A DNA stretch of 64,000 nucleotides from Aspidapion aeneum (GCA_963576565.1 OY755038.1:175117287-175181286); one strand, 5' to 3'. Shown: positions 43,034-53,503, counted from the first letter of the stretch. Notes: generated from the letters alone by a model not told the origin. A program made the numbers and translations.

Positions 43034-44899
43034 TTTTTGTAAATGCTAACTTTTTAACGGAGCATCGCATCAATAAGCTGATTTCGGAGTTTTAGTTTCT
43101 AAGATATTTACAAAAAACTGTTTTCGAGGCTGATATATCATGGCTTTACGTAAAGTGTGCTAATAGGCTAGCTAGGAAGGTATCAGATCCATCATGGATT
43201 AATTTATGTACCGTTTTCCCGAAAATTTTTGTCGCAATTTATTTAATTAATAATTTTCTTTTAGTTTATTCATTTTTATCTACATTATTTTTCTGTAGCG
43301 CCATTTTTTTTTGTTTTTTTCTACAACACCAAATTTTTCTAAAAATGTTTAATATTTTTTATGTACTAAAGAAACTAAAAAAAAAATTCTAAACATTTTT
43401 AGCATTTTTTATGTAAGAAACTGTGTTCTGCGGCGCTATTTTTTCCAAAACGTACCATCTTAAATTTGCGGCGCCATTTGTTTTTTCTAGTATAAGGTCC
43501 ACATGGTGTCCGGAGATTAGAATAGGACCACGGTAATCCCTAGGCATGTCGTAAGAGGCGACTATAGGGGCCTCGACCCATGAGTAAATGGGTAGTCTGG
43601 TAACGGACGAGCTTTGACCAAAAGGTAAACAAAAAAAAAATAAAACTTGTACCCTTTGGGATCACACCAGAAAACATCTATGGGTGGCGGTCTGTTGATT
43701 CTCTGAATAGATTCGGTGACTTGGCCATTCAGGAAATCACCACATGGGACAGGGTATATGGAGTGTCTATTTGGAGCTAGCAGCTAGTGCGGGTAAATTG
43801 TTGCTCCTTGTACACTGTTGAATATGTCAAAAGGTTAATGACCCACCAGTGGTCTAAGGCTACAACCATGGCATTAAATGGTATATCATGATGACTCAGT
43901 TTCTGGCCTAAAATATCAGGCTGCGTCCAGATCAACAATTTTGTGCCTTAAGGGGACAAATTTGATTTAGGCAATTTTTTACGTAAAAGGCAACAATGCA
44001 AAATAGTTAAATATCAGTGAAAAGGTGGCACTACTGAGTAAAGCATTGCCCCCAGTAGGTGGTTTTGTTTAGAGTAATAGGTGATGTCGACTTAGGACAC
44101 AGTAAATGGTTAAAGTATAGTAAGGCCTCCTGTTAGAATTTTTAGGATGACAGTGTCACCTAAAGTCACTAATCAAATACTTTGGCATTTTGTTCGTTTC
44201 AAAGTAAATGTTTAAATTTTTTGTTCAAAAAGAAATGCCGCTTTCTTGCCAGAAAAAGCTCGCCCGGCCTCTTCAACATCATCATAATAAGTAAGTAGTT
44301 ATTTTTTAATACAGTAGGCAGATAATAATAATCAGTTGCTTCTGTGATTTAAAAAAAAATAAGAAAACGCACGAACAAGTGCCTAATTTTTTTTATAATT
44401 TTTTTTCATACCTTTATTTTTTAAATATATTCTAGCAAGCTTTAGTTTCTAAGATATTTTGAACATATTTTTTTAGAACTTACAGCAGCTATGCTTTCTA
44501 CAGTAGGTTATTAGCTAGGAAGGTAGTTGATCCATTTACTTTTGAATTATTCTTTACAGATAAAGAATTTCACATGAGCATTCCTATTCATACAAAAGAA
44601 AGCAGAATAAGTGGATCATTAAATATGATAGGTAAAGTATATCGAAAAATATTGTAACAAATATTTATCTTAATATTTTCAGGGACGTGAGAGAAGGTTA
44701 TTTCCGAGAAAAAAGTTTTTATAAGATGGGGGTCAACGTACATCTGTTTTTAAGATATAGGATTTTTAAAGTTAGACGAGTGGGGAGAAAAACGGCTTTA
44801 GAAAAAAAATTAAATCTGTCACAGCCAGCTGAATACTCAGGTAATTGTGATTCAAAAATGTGGTATTATTTTTTTTGATAAAAGTACAAGTTGAGAAGA

Positions 44900-45222
44900 T
44901 ACAGGCTGTCAAAATAACCTCCATAAATTTTAAAAAAATTAAATAAGGCATTTACAAAAATTTATACCAAAAAATTTGTTTTTTCTGAAAAAAATTGACC
45001 GATTAATTTTTTCAAAAATTATTTTTAATTCAATTTATTGCTCTTGTTCTAATAAATGACTTTAGCCAATTTCATATTTTTACTGGGTGTTTTTAAAAAG
45101 TTATTATCAAAAAAGTTTAAAAAATGTCCAACTTTGATGAACCCATGCGGAAACTTTTTATCAGACATGACCTCCTCTATCACCTGTTGGCCTATGGCTC
45201 CTAAGTTATGGGACTCCCTGTA
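44900..45222. mobile_element. TACAGG-type TIR element, 323 bp
   Basis: It starts TACAGGCTGTCAAAATAACC and ends GGGACTCCCTGTA. The right half (AAAAATGTCCAACTTTGATG, CACCTGTTGGCCTATGGCTC) is the reverse complement of 51,836-52,045, and a decayed relative lies at 17,190-17,325. It is non-coding. Confidence 0.7.
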
Positions 45223-45630
45223 TAAACGATGCAAAAAGCAATAATTAAATATTTACACATAAATGTTATCCTTCTATTTGGTTTTTCTCGAAACTGAACT
45301 AGATGACCATTACACGTATGATATATCATAAAAATTGCATGTTAAATTTTAGTGATACCTTGGCCAACACGGAGACAGGGTGAGTAATTTAATAATTTTT
45401 TATTGTTTTTCTTATTTTTTTAAGTATGAATAACGTCCAAAAATTCTTTTCAAATATTTTGACCTAAATTAGGGATATTTTATCGTATATCTGCCTGAGA
45501 GTCTATTTGTTTATTTGTATATATTCAATAAAGTAAAAAGTAGCTAGAAAATTTATTTAGTATTTTAAGGTTTATGAAAATATATTTTAAATAAAATATA
45601 ACAAGCTTTATTTCCTAAGATATTTGAATC

Positions 45631-45899
45631 CAAGGGCGGATCCAGAGGTGCTTCTCGGGGGTGCCACTTTAGGTGACATTCTCTGTTGGTAAAAAACGGT
45701 ATATATTTTTTTAAGCAGCATTTTATTGAATTAGTCAGTGGTTGTAATTTTGATGATAATAACAATAGACACTTTCATGCGCCGCAGGCAAAAATTTTGA
45801 ATTTTTATTAGCAAAAACATTACTTTTTACTAATTTTTTGTATATTCAAAAAATTCTCGGGGGGTGCCCCTGGATCCGCCCCCCCTGGATCCGCCACTG
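45631..45899. mobile_element. hAT-like MITE with GGCGGATCCAG ends
   Basis: The left end CAAGGGCGGATCCAGAGGTG and right end CTGGATCCGCCACTG are inverted. The flanks are TTTGAATC (45,623-45,630) and TTTGAAAC (45,900-45,907), a 7/8 match to an 8-bp duplication. The right end holds a second copy of the terminal word (CCTGGATCCGCCCC), a small tandem duplication. It splits the third 230-bp repeat copy, so the empty site can be seen at 44,433. Confidence 0.88.
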
Positions 45900-46118
45900 T
45901 TTGAAACATATTAATTTAAAAACTTAAAGCAGCTCTATTGACTTCTACAGTAGCCACTTAGCTAGGAGGGAAGTTTAGTCGATCCATTTCTTTTTGAGAT
46001 TTAATGTCAAAATTATTCTTTACAGATCCACAATTACATATGAACACTCATATTCACGTAAAAAGGAGACCATCAATAATGATAGGTAAAGTATATTGTA
46101 AACTATTATAACAATTAA

Positions 46119-46280
46119 GGGCCTGTCCTTAAATTACGTAACGCTCTAGGGGGGGGGGGGGTTTGGCCTTGCGTTACACTCAATGTTTTTTTAATGTGTT
46201 TTTTCTTGAAAATGCGGTACGAGGGGGGGGGGGGGTCAAAAATCCTGAATTTTTGCGTTACGTAATTTAAGGACGTTCTC
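46119..46280. mobile_element. Short MITE TCCTTAAATTACGTAACGC with TAA duplication
   Basis: The left GTCCTTAAATTACGTAACGC and right GCGTTACGTAATTTAAGGAC are inverted. TAA flanks both ends (46,116-46,118 and 46,281-46,283), as in PIF/Harbinger-like MITEs. Two G runs (12-14 bases) lie inside. It is 162 bp and non-coding. Confidence 0.8.
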
Positions 46281-46499
46281 TAATAAGCAGTACTTATTTA
46301 TTTTAATATTATGAGGGAAATTGACGTGGTTAGTTCTTTGCACTGCTTTCTAGCTTTATTTAAAAAATAATTTTGTTTTAGGGACGCATTAATTTTCCAA
46401 TTATTGTACCGCTGGTCTTTAATGCAATGGAGCGAATATCGTTTGCAGGCCGTTTACACCATGCTAATATCTACAAGCAAAAGAACGAATTCGTTTGGG

Positions 46500-46680
46500 T
46501 TTTCTCTATATCAACCAATACATATACAGTACCTTCCACGGTTTCAAGAACTTACTTTATTTTTTGTTAACTGGTCTGTGGCGTAGAGGCGATTTACTGA
46601 CACTTATTATATTTCTTCACAAACGGGACCACCCTGTATATACTGCCTAAATTTTTTTAAAAGCTGTTTATTTTTTTTTT
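46500..46680. repeat. Left arm of a split inverted repeat (partner 50,295-50,480)
   Basis: GTACCTTCCACGGTTTCAAG, ACCACCCTGTATATACTGCC and AAAAGCTGTTTA match 50,295-50,480 inverted. Each side carries a TACAGGG-type end. The LTR element at 47,298-50,255 lies between the arms, together with about 650 bp of unassigned AT-rich DNA (46,681-47,297). Confidence 0.7.
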
Positions 46681-47297
46681 AAATTAAAGAAAAATATTAC
46701 GTTTGCTCGTCAACCATAATATTTGTGTTGATAATTGTAAAGTATAAAAAATTAATAGAAATACTAAAAAAAACATGGTTTGCTAGAATAAATAATTGGA
46801 TATAGAGCACCATCGCGCAGATAGACAAATGTGACACTTTTTTATTTAGAAATATATAAGAACGAAAAAAATTTTACCAGATAAAATCCCCAGTAGAAAT
46901 GGCAAAAACGGACAAAATTGACGCCAAATCGGCATTTTTAATATTTCTGATTATTTGTGTGGCTTATGTTCTTGTATCTAGAATTTTTTTTGCGATAGCA
47001 CCAAAATTCTGCTGCAAACTGGTGAATAATTAAACATATTTTAAAGAAAATTCGATTAATCCGAGTCAATAAAATATCTTTAAAAAAATGCGATTTTGCT
47101 TGTTTTTGTCAGCATAAAACCTTATCGTGTTTCCCCTGTATAGTAGCAAATTTGACTTTTTTAAAATTATTTTTTAGTAGTTAACAGATTTCAAAAGTGG
47201 TAAACCGTATTATTTGTTTTATATTTTCTGCTTTTGAGGATTAAAAAACAAAAAAAATATTTTTTTTAAATCGCAAATTTTTTGGAAAATCTAAATA

Positions 47298-47736
47298 TGT
47301 TTAATTACAAAATTAAACAGATTTTATTTTTTTACCATTTTTCATAAATCTTCATTTTTAGTTAAATTTATTATTTAAACACAGGTGATCTTGAGAAATT
47401 AGGTTTTAATAACATAAACTAACCTTCTCAAGTTTACCTATTTAAATAATATAAATTATTTAATTTATAACACAACACATTATATTGAATTTTATATTTT
47501 ATAATTTATCAGGAACTATAACAATTTTTTAATATAAAACAAGAGGATTTATCTTAATAAAACAGATTCAACATTTGATAGTTGTTCTCACTATACCTAC
47601 TTAGTTTACTGTACCATAAGCCTTCTTGGTCATTGCAGGGAGTGAGGCTGCTCCCTGGCAGTAAAATTTTTACTTTAATCCCGCTGCTTAACCAAGCCGA
47701 GTTAAGCAAGTGTAATTGTCAAGCACAGCTTGCACA
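47298..47736 (+). repeat. 5' LTR of the non-autonomous element
   Basis: 439 bp with an inverted TGTTTAATT/AATTAAAC start. The unusual CTCCCTGGCAG near 47,650 and GTTAAGCAAG near 47,700 are kept in both LTRs. Confidence 0.95.
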
Positions 47737-47737
47737 T

Positions 47738-47750
47738 TGGTCCTTCGAAG
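47738..47750 (+). promoter_or_regulatory. Primer-binding site, BEL-like
   Basis: TGGTCCTTCGAAG starts one base after the 5' LTR. TGGTCCTTCGA is, from memory, common as the primer site of insect BEL/Pao elements. Confidence 0.65.
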
Positions 47751-47789
47751 AAAGAAACCACCGCCGACGCCCGTAAGAAGAACACCACT

Positions 47790-48300
47790 ACAGCCCAACC
47801 GTCCACTAGAGCGACCTTCCACCTACGAGAAAGTCCGTCCACCTGCCCGTACACTTGTCCTGTCCGAAGCCACTACGCAAGAGAGCTTCAACCAGAGCGA
47901 CCTTCCACGAGAAAGTCCGTCCACCTGCCTGTACGACTGTCCGTACACTTGTCCTGTTCGAAGCCACTATTCAAGAGAGCTTCAATCAGAGCGACCTTCC
48001 ACGAGAAAGTCCGTCCATTCTACAAGCTGCAAAAAGCCGTCCACCTGACAGTACGACTATCCATACACCTGTCCGAAGCCACTACGCAAGAAAGCTTCAA
48101 CCAGAGCGACCTTCCACGAGAAAGTCCGTCCACCTGCCTGTACAGCTGTCCGTACACTTGTCCTGTCCGAAGCCACTACTCAAGAGAGCTTCAACCAGAG
48201 CGACCTTCCACGAGAAAGTCCATCCATTCTACAAGCGTCAGAAAACTGTCCATCTGCCCGTACGACTGTCCGTACACTTGTCCTGTCCGAAGCCGCTACA
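47790..48300 (+). repeat. Tandem array of 86-115 bp units inside the LTR element
   Basis: Units keyed by GCGACCTTCCACGAGAAAGT lie at 47,811, 47,897, 47,991, 48,106 and 48,200, spaced 86, 94, 115 and 94 bp. Each holds GTCCGTACACTTGTCCTGTC and GAAGCCACTAC. All three plus-strand frames stay open for 110-200 codons, which reflects the stop-free repeat. A protein role is unproven. Confidence 0.9.
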
Positions 48301-48567
48301 CAACCTACATAATTAACAGGCCAACACCAACATAAACAAAAAATCATTAAGAAGAAACCAGTACAAGAGCCAACCGACCACAATGATAGGAAAAAATCTA
48401 GAAAGGATATTGCTAGAAAGACAGCTAAGAAGATACAAAATGGGCTCACACCTTCTAGATTGCCTTCTAGACATACATATAATGGAGTATGCGTCAGCAT
48501 AAGAACTAAAAAAGCTCCTACTGCATGCCGAAGATGTACTTGAATTTTCACAAGTGATTAAAGTCAA

Positions 48568-48894
48568 TTGGGAGCCAATAATTTAAACATAATTTACCAG
48601 AAATGGGATGTCCAGACGCACGTTTTACACCATGAATGGGTGAACTGCAAACTAGGCAGATTGCCCACATTGAACGAAGTCATTCAGTACTTAATTAAAA
48701 GAATCGAAGAGTTGATCAAGAACCCATCAGCTGATTTTAAGTACAGTGAAATTTTTCAGATTCCAAACGTCATTATGGATCGTTTAGATGATATCCGAGA
48801 CATCCCAAGTATGGATGAAGAAACAGTTAAAGAATTACAACAGCTTTATGAAATGAGCCGTCAGTGCCTTAGAGACATTCAAACCTCTGGGTAA
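48568..48894 (+). CDS. Unknown ORF in the LTR element (gag-like position)
   Basis: A frame of up to 108 aa with no ATG at its start (a TTG opens the frame), so it is probably the remains of a longer gag-like protein. It is rich in helices: PTLNEVIQYLIKRIEEL and EETVKELQQLYEMSRQC. The preceding 180 bp read MIGKNLERILLERQLRRYKM and AEDVLEFSQVIKVNWEP in an adjacent frame with a stop. After the stop, KLTFKLEKSYHSWFQEF and KIPTIKDFFNFL follow. The repeated W-F-N-short-spacer pattern suggests one degraded domain. No family is recognised. Confidence 0.4.
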   Translation: MGANNLNIIYQKWDVQTHVLHHEWVNCKLGRLPTLNEVIQYLIKRIEELIKNPSADFKYSEIFQIPNVIMDRLDDIRDIPSMDEETVKELQQLYEMSRQCLRDIQTSG

Positions 48895-49127
48895 AATACA
48901 GAAACTTGGGACCTACCATTGATGAAACTATTGTCAAAGAAATTGACATTTAAACTAGAAAAGTCGTACCATAGTTGGTTCCAAGAGTTTCAAAACAAAA
49001 TCCCCACAATAAAAGACTTTTTTAATTTTTTAAGAAAATAAATGTATACGCTCAATTCAAGAATCAATGGCTCAATTCCAGAATCAAAGGTTCAAACTCA
49101 ACAAACTGAAAAAGAAGAGAATTTAGA

Positions 49128-49457
49128 ATGTTACCCAGATCATGTATATCAGAACAAAAATATGCTCAGATAACTCCAGTCATCTTGGTTATACAAGACA
49201 AAACCTTAGTAAGAGACACGAAAATTCAGCATGTCAAATTAAATAGCAAAGTAAAAAAAGTCCTCAATTTAAAGCCAAAAAGAAAATTGGTTCATTTCAG
49301 AATAAAAAGTCCAAACATAACCAAAAGTCAAGAAGACATAAAAAAGGGAAGAAAACTTTTAAACAAGAAGCAACAATCCTTATTAGAAAGAAATTCCAAA
49401 AGAAGAAACATTCCAACTCAAAATTTACTGAAGAGGCGGAAGGACAATGGCAAATAA
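49128..49457 (+). CDS. Unknown basic ORF in the LTR element
   Basis: 109 aa, very rich in lysine and arginine (KVKKVLNLKPKRKLVHFRIK, RRNIPTQNLLKRRK). It begins at ATG 49,128. No family is recognised. It could be a nucleic-acid-binding tail of a lost gag or a chance A-rich frame. A further 137-aa frame (49,484-49,897) runs into the LTR and is less likely to be real. Confidence 0.3.
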   Translation: MLPRSCISEQKYAQITPVILVIQDKTLVRDTKIQHVKLNSKVKKVLNLKPKRKLVHFRIKSPNITKSQEDIKKGRKLLNKKQQSLLERNSKRRNIPTQNLLKRRKDNGK

Positions 49458-49801
49458 GTCATAAACATTTTGCCATTACAAATATGCAACAAAACATTTT
49501 TAAATTCTTGCCGCCCAATTTACAATTTCTTTATGGCATCTATAATAGTAAAGCAATAATAACAATAACAAAAATGGATCATAATATTTTGGAACAGAAA
49601 AAATTTGTCGCCACAGCGAAAAGTTCAACGACGTACGATGACAACAAAAACCAAAACACAATCGATGCGATGCCTAGATTCACTGTTAGCAGTTTTAAGA
49701 CACTGACTCACGTTATAAATGAAGCAGAAGTACCTATTTCGATACCTTCCTACCACATCAACAGCATTATTCAACCTGAGGTCCATACAGTCACCCCTTC
49801 T

Positions 49802-49816
49802 GTAGAGAGGGGAAAA
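49802..49816 (+). promoter_or_regulatory. Polypurine tract
   Basis: GTAGAGAGGGGAAAA abuts the 3' LTR at 49,817. Confidence 0.9.
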
Positions 49817-50255
49817 TGTTTAATTACAAAATTAAACAGATTTTATTTTTTTACCATTTTTCATAAATCTTGGTTTTTAGTTAAATTTATTATTTAAACA
49901 CAGGTGATCTTGAGAAATTAGGTTTTAATAACATAAACTAACCTTCTCAAGTTTACCTATTTAAATAATATAAATTATTTAATTTATAAAACAACACATT
50001 ATATTGAATTTTATATTTTATAATTTATCACGAACTATAACAATTTTTTAATATAAAAAGAGAGGATTTATCTTAATAAAACAGATTCAACATTTGATAG
50101 TTGTTCTCACTATACCTACTTAGTTTACTGTACCATAAGCCTTCTTGGTCATTGCAGGGAGTGAGGCTGCTCCCTGGCAGAAAACTTTTTACTTTAATCC
50201 CGCTGCTTAACCAAGCCGAGTTAAGCAAGTGTAATTGTCAAGCACAGCTTGCACA
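49817..50255 (+). repeat. 3' LTR of the non-autonomous element
   Basis: 439 bp, about 98 percent identical to the 5' LTR by eye. AAATA follows. Confidence 0.95.
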
Positions 50256-50294
50256 AAATACTTAATTTCAAAAAAATTCTAATACATCATTTAA

Positions 50295-50480
50295 TTAGAT
50301 ATTTTAACAGCTTTTAAAAAATATAGGCAGATATACAGGGTTTGTGAAAAAATATAATAAATAAGAGACAAGTTTGTAGGAATCTCGTATCTCAGTAGAT
50401 CGCCTCTGCGCCTCAGACAAGTAAACAAAAAACTTGACGAAGTATAGGTTCTTGGAACCGTGGAATGGTACTATATATGT
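50295..50480. repeat. Right arm of the split inverted repeat
   Basis: Partner of 46,500-46,680. It begins TAACAGCTTTTAAAAAAT and carries TATACAGGGTTTGTGAAAAA and CTTGGAACCGTGGAATGGTA. Confidence 0.7.
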
Positions 50481-51585
50481 GTATAAAATGTGGTAAAGAG
50501 GTACAATTAGTTGGACATCCTAAATTTTTGCCTTGTCTAATAATAAAAACGCCCACGGTAAAAATTTTTGTCTAGAATGAAAACACGTTCTTTTCTTGAA
50601 TAAATTGTTTTACCGTAAAACAATTTGTTTTGAATTAAAATATTTCTTTTTAGTTCAACGCAATGTTTAATCTTAAAAAGAGACTTTATTTTTCTTCTTT
50701 AATTGTTTTTTTTCAGTATATTCCATTTAGTAACAAAGCAAATTGTCTTTATTCAGTTCTAATTTATAAAAAAAAAATTCTGTTTCACATTAAAATAAGA
50801 GGCAAGACATTTTTTGTGCTATATCAAGAAAATATTCTCTTGGTGAATAGGAAAGCACAAATTATTTTTCTTCAAAGCAATTTGCTTTGATCTAAGACAT
50901 TTTTTTTTATCGTGCGGTATAAAATATTAAAACAGAATAATGTTTCTGACAATTATCGATACAAATTATGCAATATTTAGTTTTATTTTGTTACGGGGTT
51001 TTGTGAGTATATGAATAAAGCAAGATAATTTTCAGATTAGGTGTCAGGCTAGACCTGACGTAACCTGAGGTAATTAACCATATCCTTAAAAAACCCAATC
51101 ATTTCGAATTAGAAGTCATTAAAATAACTACATAAGAAAAGAAACCTATATATCCTGCATAATTGTCAATAATTTACAGGTTTTAGTTGTATGTTTTCAG
51201 AGAAACCAGCAGATGCCGTAAAAAACGATCCTTACTGAAAACTTTTTTAACACTTGAGGTAAGTTAGCAGCCACCTGAGAAACGAAGTGTCTATGCACAC
51301 TAAGTTTGAAGATAATTATATTTTTTAATATTTACTTATTTTAGGAATTGTTAGTGTAAAATATGCTTTATAACAATAAACAATATTAAAAAAATTAAAA
51401 ACATGAGCCATTTAATTATTAAATACAAAAATAGTTCTCGACAACTTCTGTTACATCTAGTCAACAATAAATCCAGATTTCAATAAAGAAAGTCGCATTT
51501 AAATCGGTTCAACTTTCGTGCGGGTGTCATAACGTAAGCCTGCCTGTTTTTTAAACTTTGGTGCTATTGAAACTTGGTAAAATAT
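50481..51585. other. Unassigned AT-rich stretch
   Basis: Decayed short repeats of AATTGTTTT and AAAACAATTT type occur near 50,560-50,900. The 75-aa frame at 50,663 shows no homology. Nothing else recognised. Confidence 0.4.
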
Positions 51586-51775
51586 AGGCACCGGTACAAA
51601 ACAGCGCGGAACAAAATAGCGGCATCAAAGTAGCGCTTTTTTAAGTTTGTTTATTTATCTGTGAGCAATTTTCCCTTGCTATTTTATCATAGCGCTGTTT
51701 GTCGCAGTGCTATTTTGTCGCCCCTATTTTGTTCCGCGCCATTTTGCACAGCGCTGTTTTGTACCTACTGGAGCC
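51586..51775. mobile_element. 190-bp MITE built of CAAAATAGCGC words
   Basis: The left GGTACAAAACAGCGCGGAAC and right GCGCTGTTTTGTACC are inverted, as are AACAAAATAGCGG and CCCCTATTTTGTTCCGCG. The core repeats CGCTATTTTGTCGC-type words on both strands. It could fold into one long hairpin. No ORF. Confidence 0.8.
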
Positions 51776-51835
51776 GTAAAAACTAATACAATCTCCAAAG
51801 CCTTGAAAAAATAATAATTTCCGGTTTTTGTTTAT

Positions 51836-52045
51836 ATAGGGTGTCCCAAAACTTAGGGGCCATAGGCCACCAGGTGATAGAGGTCTTGTCTGATAAAAAC
51901 GTTCCTATAATGCATGAGTCAAAAAAACTCTTTGTCGAGATACAGAGCATCAAAGTTGTCAATTTTTTAAACTTTTTTGATAATAACTTTTTAAAAAAAC
52001 GCAGTAGAAATATGAAAATGGGTAAAGTCGTGAGTAGTACAGTAG
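51836..52045. mobile_element. TATAGGGTGTCCC-ended fragment
   Basis: The end TATAGGGTGTCCCAAAACTT is followed by GGGGCCATAGGCCACCAGGT. It is an inverted relative of 45,010-45,222 and has only one recognisable end. The stretch after it (52,046-52,550) has a TGTC microsatellite near 52,085 and another TACAGGATGTCTC word at 52,486. Confidence 0.6.
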
Positions 52046-52550
52046 TGTGGGTTCTGGAGCAAATGGTAACATGCCATCCAGTTCTGTCTGTCTGTATGTC
52101 TGTCTGTCTGTTGCTGAAGAAGTGAACTTGGTATGACCTTGGGACTAAAAGAAGTGTGTAAGAAGTTGTGAGCAATGACGTAACAACCAGAGGCTGTTGA
52201 AAGGCCCTATTGGTCAATGAGTTAGGTGCCAAAGAGAGTAGGTAAAATGGGATGTTTTTTTTCGTAAGATAGCTACTTCACTAGCTTAGCCTGGTCTAGG
52301 TAAGTCTTAATGTGAAAAAGGCCTTAGGTAATTGTTGGTTAAAAAATAAAATAATTTCTAAAAATATTTGTTAAAATTAATCGGGATAGCCTGTGTATCT
52401 CTTATCATTGTTTATGCAGTTATAGGATAAACTTACGACCCGCACACGTTCCTGTTTTATCTAATACAGCTGGTTACTTATGTTGTACAGGATGTCTCAA
52501 AGTAAACAATTCTAAAATAAAAACTCAAAGTATGTTTTAATTATATATTT

Positions 52551-52871
52551 TTATTCATATATATCATATAAACCACACTCATCTCGACCATCAAATTTAA
52601 AAATAATTGATTGAAGATGTTTTTTCACGTCATAGTTTGGATATATTTTCGTATATTCCAGCGCTGCCTCTGTTAATTTACGTTTCCATATTGTAGGTAA
52701 TAATGGGTATAATGTTGGTAGTTTTTCCTCAATGATATATCTGCATGAATCAAACCCAAAATATATCCATTCTGCTAACCATTTATAAATATTTTCATAA
52801 CTTTTCTCTTCTAAAAGCTCTTCTAGTTCAAAGTCAATTTTAGTTGACCAATAATTATATTGAAAGTCCAT
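52551..52871 (-). CDS. Unknown 106-aa protein, left edge of viral element
   Basis: ATG at 52,871, only a base after the stop of the zinc-ribbon gene, so the two probably share one transcript. The protein is acidic and aromatic (MDFQYNYWSTKIDFELEELL, ENIYKWLAEWIYFGFDSC, YPLLPTIWKRKLTEAALEYT). I recognise no family. The tryptophan/tyrosine spacing would fit a small all-helical protein. Confidence 0.55.
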   Translation of the reverse strand: MDFQYNYWSTKIDFELEELLEEKSYENIYKWLAEWIYFGFDSCRYIIEEKLPTLYPLLPTIWKRKLTEAALEYTKIYPNYDVKKHLQSIIFKFDGRDECGLYDIYE

Positions 52872-52872
52872 C

Positions 52873-53043
52873 TTACTGTGTTCTAAATTTTAATTTATCA
52901 CGTCTCGTTGTTGTATTTCTACAAATATCACACAAATATGAAGCAATTTTGTTGCCTGTGCTTATTTTAACTATGTCTACTCTTCCACATTTATCACAGC
53001 GAAAATTATGATAAATTGATGGTGGTTGGGAACATTTTATCAT
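52873..53043 (-). CDS. Small zinc-ribbon protein
   Basis: 56 aa from ATG 53,043; the longer frame to 53,076 lacks an ATG. Two CxxC knuckles, FRCDKCG and LCDICRN, sit 22 residues apart and form a likely zinc ribbon with a basic tail (TTTRRDKLKFR). It may bind DNA or RNA in early viral expression (inference). It is divergent from the plus-strand gene at 53,130, with about 90 bp between. Confidence 0.6.
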   Translation of the reverse strand: MIKCSQPPSIYHNFRCDKCGRVDIVKISTGNKIASYLCDICRNTTTRRDKLKFRTQ

Positions 53044-53129
53044 TTCACACGCACAACCTATCGCTACGACAGACACAGAAAAACTGATTTATCTAAAACT
53101 ATAGATGTAGATAAAGGATTATTTTATCT

Positions 53130-53405
53130 ATGCTAAAACGATTGAACTTACTGCGTTGGTTATTTTATAGTCAACCGTTGAACAGTGTAGATCATCAAAA
53201 CTTGGTGTTTTTTTTAAGTCAACCAAATACAATGTTACCAACCTATGAGTGGATTAAACCAAGAATAAAAAATCCCCGTTGCATCTATTGTACCAGAGGA
53301 AATCCACATCGACCTGCTGATTGGATTGTAACAAAACACAGCTCTTGTGAACAGAAGAAAAACGAAGAAGTTAAGAAATATATTCAACAAGGCTATCGTG
53401 GTTAA
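53130..53405 (+). CDS. Unknown 91-aa protein with Cys/His cluster
   Basis: ATG at 53,130. The central stretch CIYCTRGNPHRPADWIVTKH, with SSC shortly after, could bind one zinc ion (C-x2-C, H, H, C). The N-terminus is L/F-rich and the C-terminus is lysine-rich. No family recognised. It is probably an accessory protein of the viral element. Confidence 0.5.
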   Translation: MLKRLNLLRWLFYSQPLNSVDHQNLVFFLSQPNTMLPTYEWIKPRIKNPRCIYCTRGNPHRPADWIVTKHSSCEQKKNEEVKKYIQQGYRG

Positions 53406-53445
53406 AAAGAAGTATCAAAGGTCAAAGGTTACTTTTACTTCAACC

Positions 53446-53453
53446 TATAAATA
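53446..53453 (+). promoter_or_regulatory. TATA box
   Basis: TATAAATA within CAACCTATAAATAGAGGGC, 58 bp before the ATG at 53,504. Confidence 0.6.
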
Positions 53454-53503
53454 GAGGGCTTTATAAGTTGAAACTCTTACTTTCAGAAAGAACGCTTTTA
53501 AAG

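Larger units (their letters stand above)
43060..46118 (+). repeat. Dispersed repeat of about 230 bp, three copies
   Basis: Copies lie at about 43,075-43,205, 44,433-44,670 and 45,598-46,115. All share TTTAGTTTCTAAGATATTT, TTCTACAGTAGG-type text, TAGCTAGGAAGGTA and GATCCAT. The last two continue through TTATTCTTTACAGAT and ATGATAGGTAAAGTATAT. The third copy is split by the hAT-like MITE at 45,631. Unit spacing of about 1.2 kb suggests a decayed longer tandem or one element family. Between copies, 43,500-43,620 has AGGCATGTCGTAAGAGGCGA, a word familiar from insect repeats but not assigned here. Confidence 0.65.
47298..50255 (+). mobile_element. Non-autonomous LTR retrotransposon (LARD-like)
   Basis: LTRs of 439 bp at 47,298-47,736 and 49,817-50,255 begin TGTTTAATT and end GCTTGCACA. 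They differ at about eight positions. The 5-bp duplication AAATA flanks it (47,293-47,297 and 50,256-50,260). A primer site, purine tract, tandem-repeat region and short unknown ORFs fill the 2.08-kb interior. No protease, RT or integrase is present, so it needs an autonomous partner. The CCTTCGA primer word suggests a BEL/Pao partner (inference). Confidence 0.93.

Noticed and set aside
43500..43620. LINE 5' end suggested by AGGCATGTCGTAAGAGGCGA
   Set aside because: Familiar insect repeat word, but no coding sequence follows to assign a family.
48180..48567. Minus-strand frames of 84 and 123 aa with hydrophobic stretches
   Set aside because: Shadows opposite the tandem array and the LTR-element ORFs; no homology and opposite to element direction.
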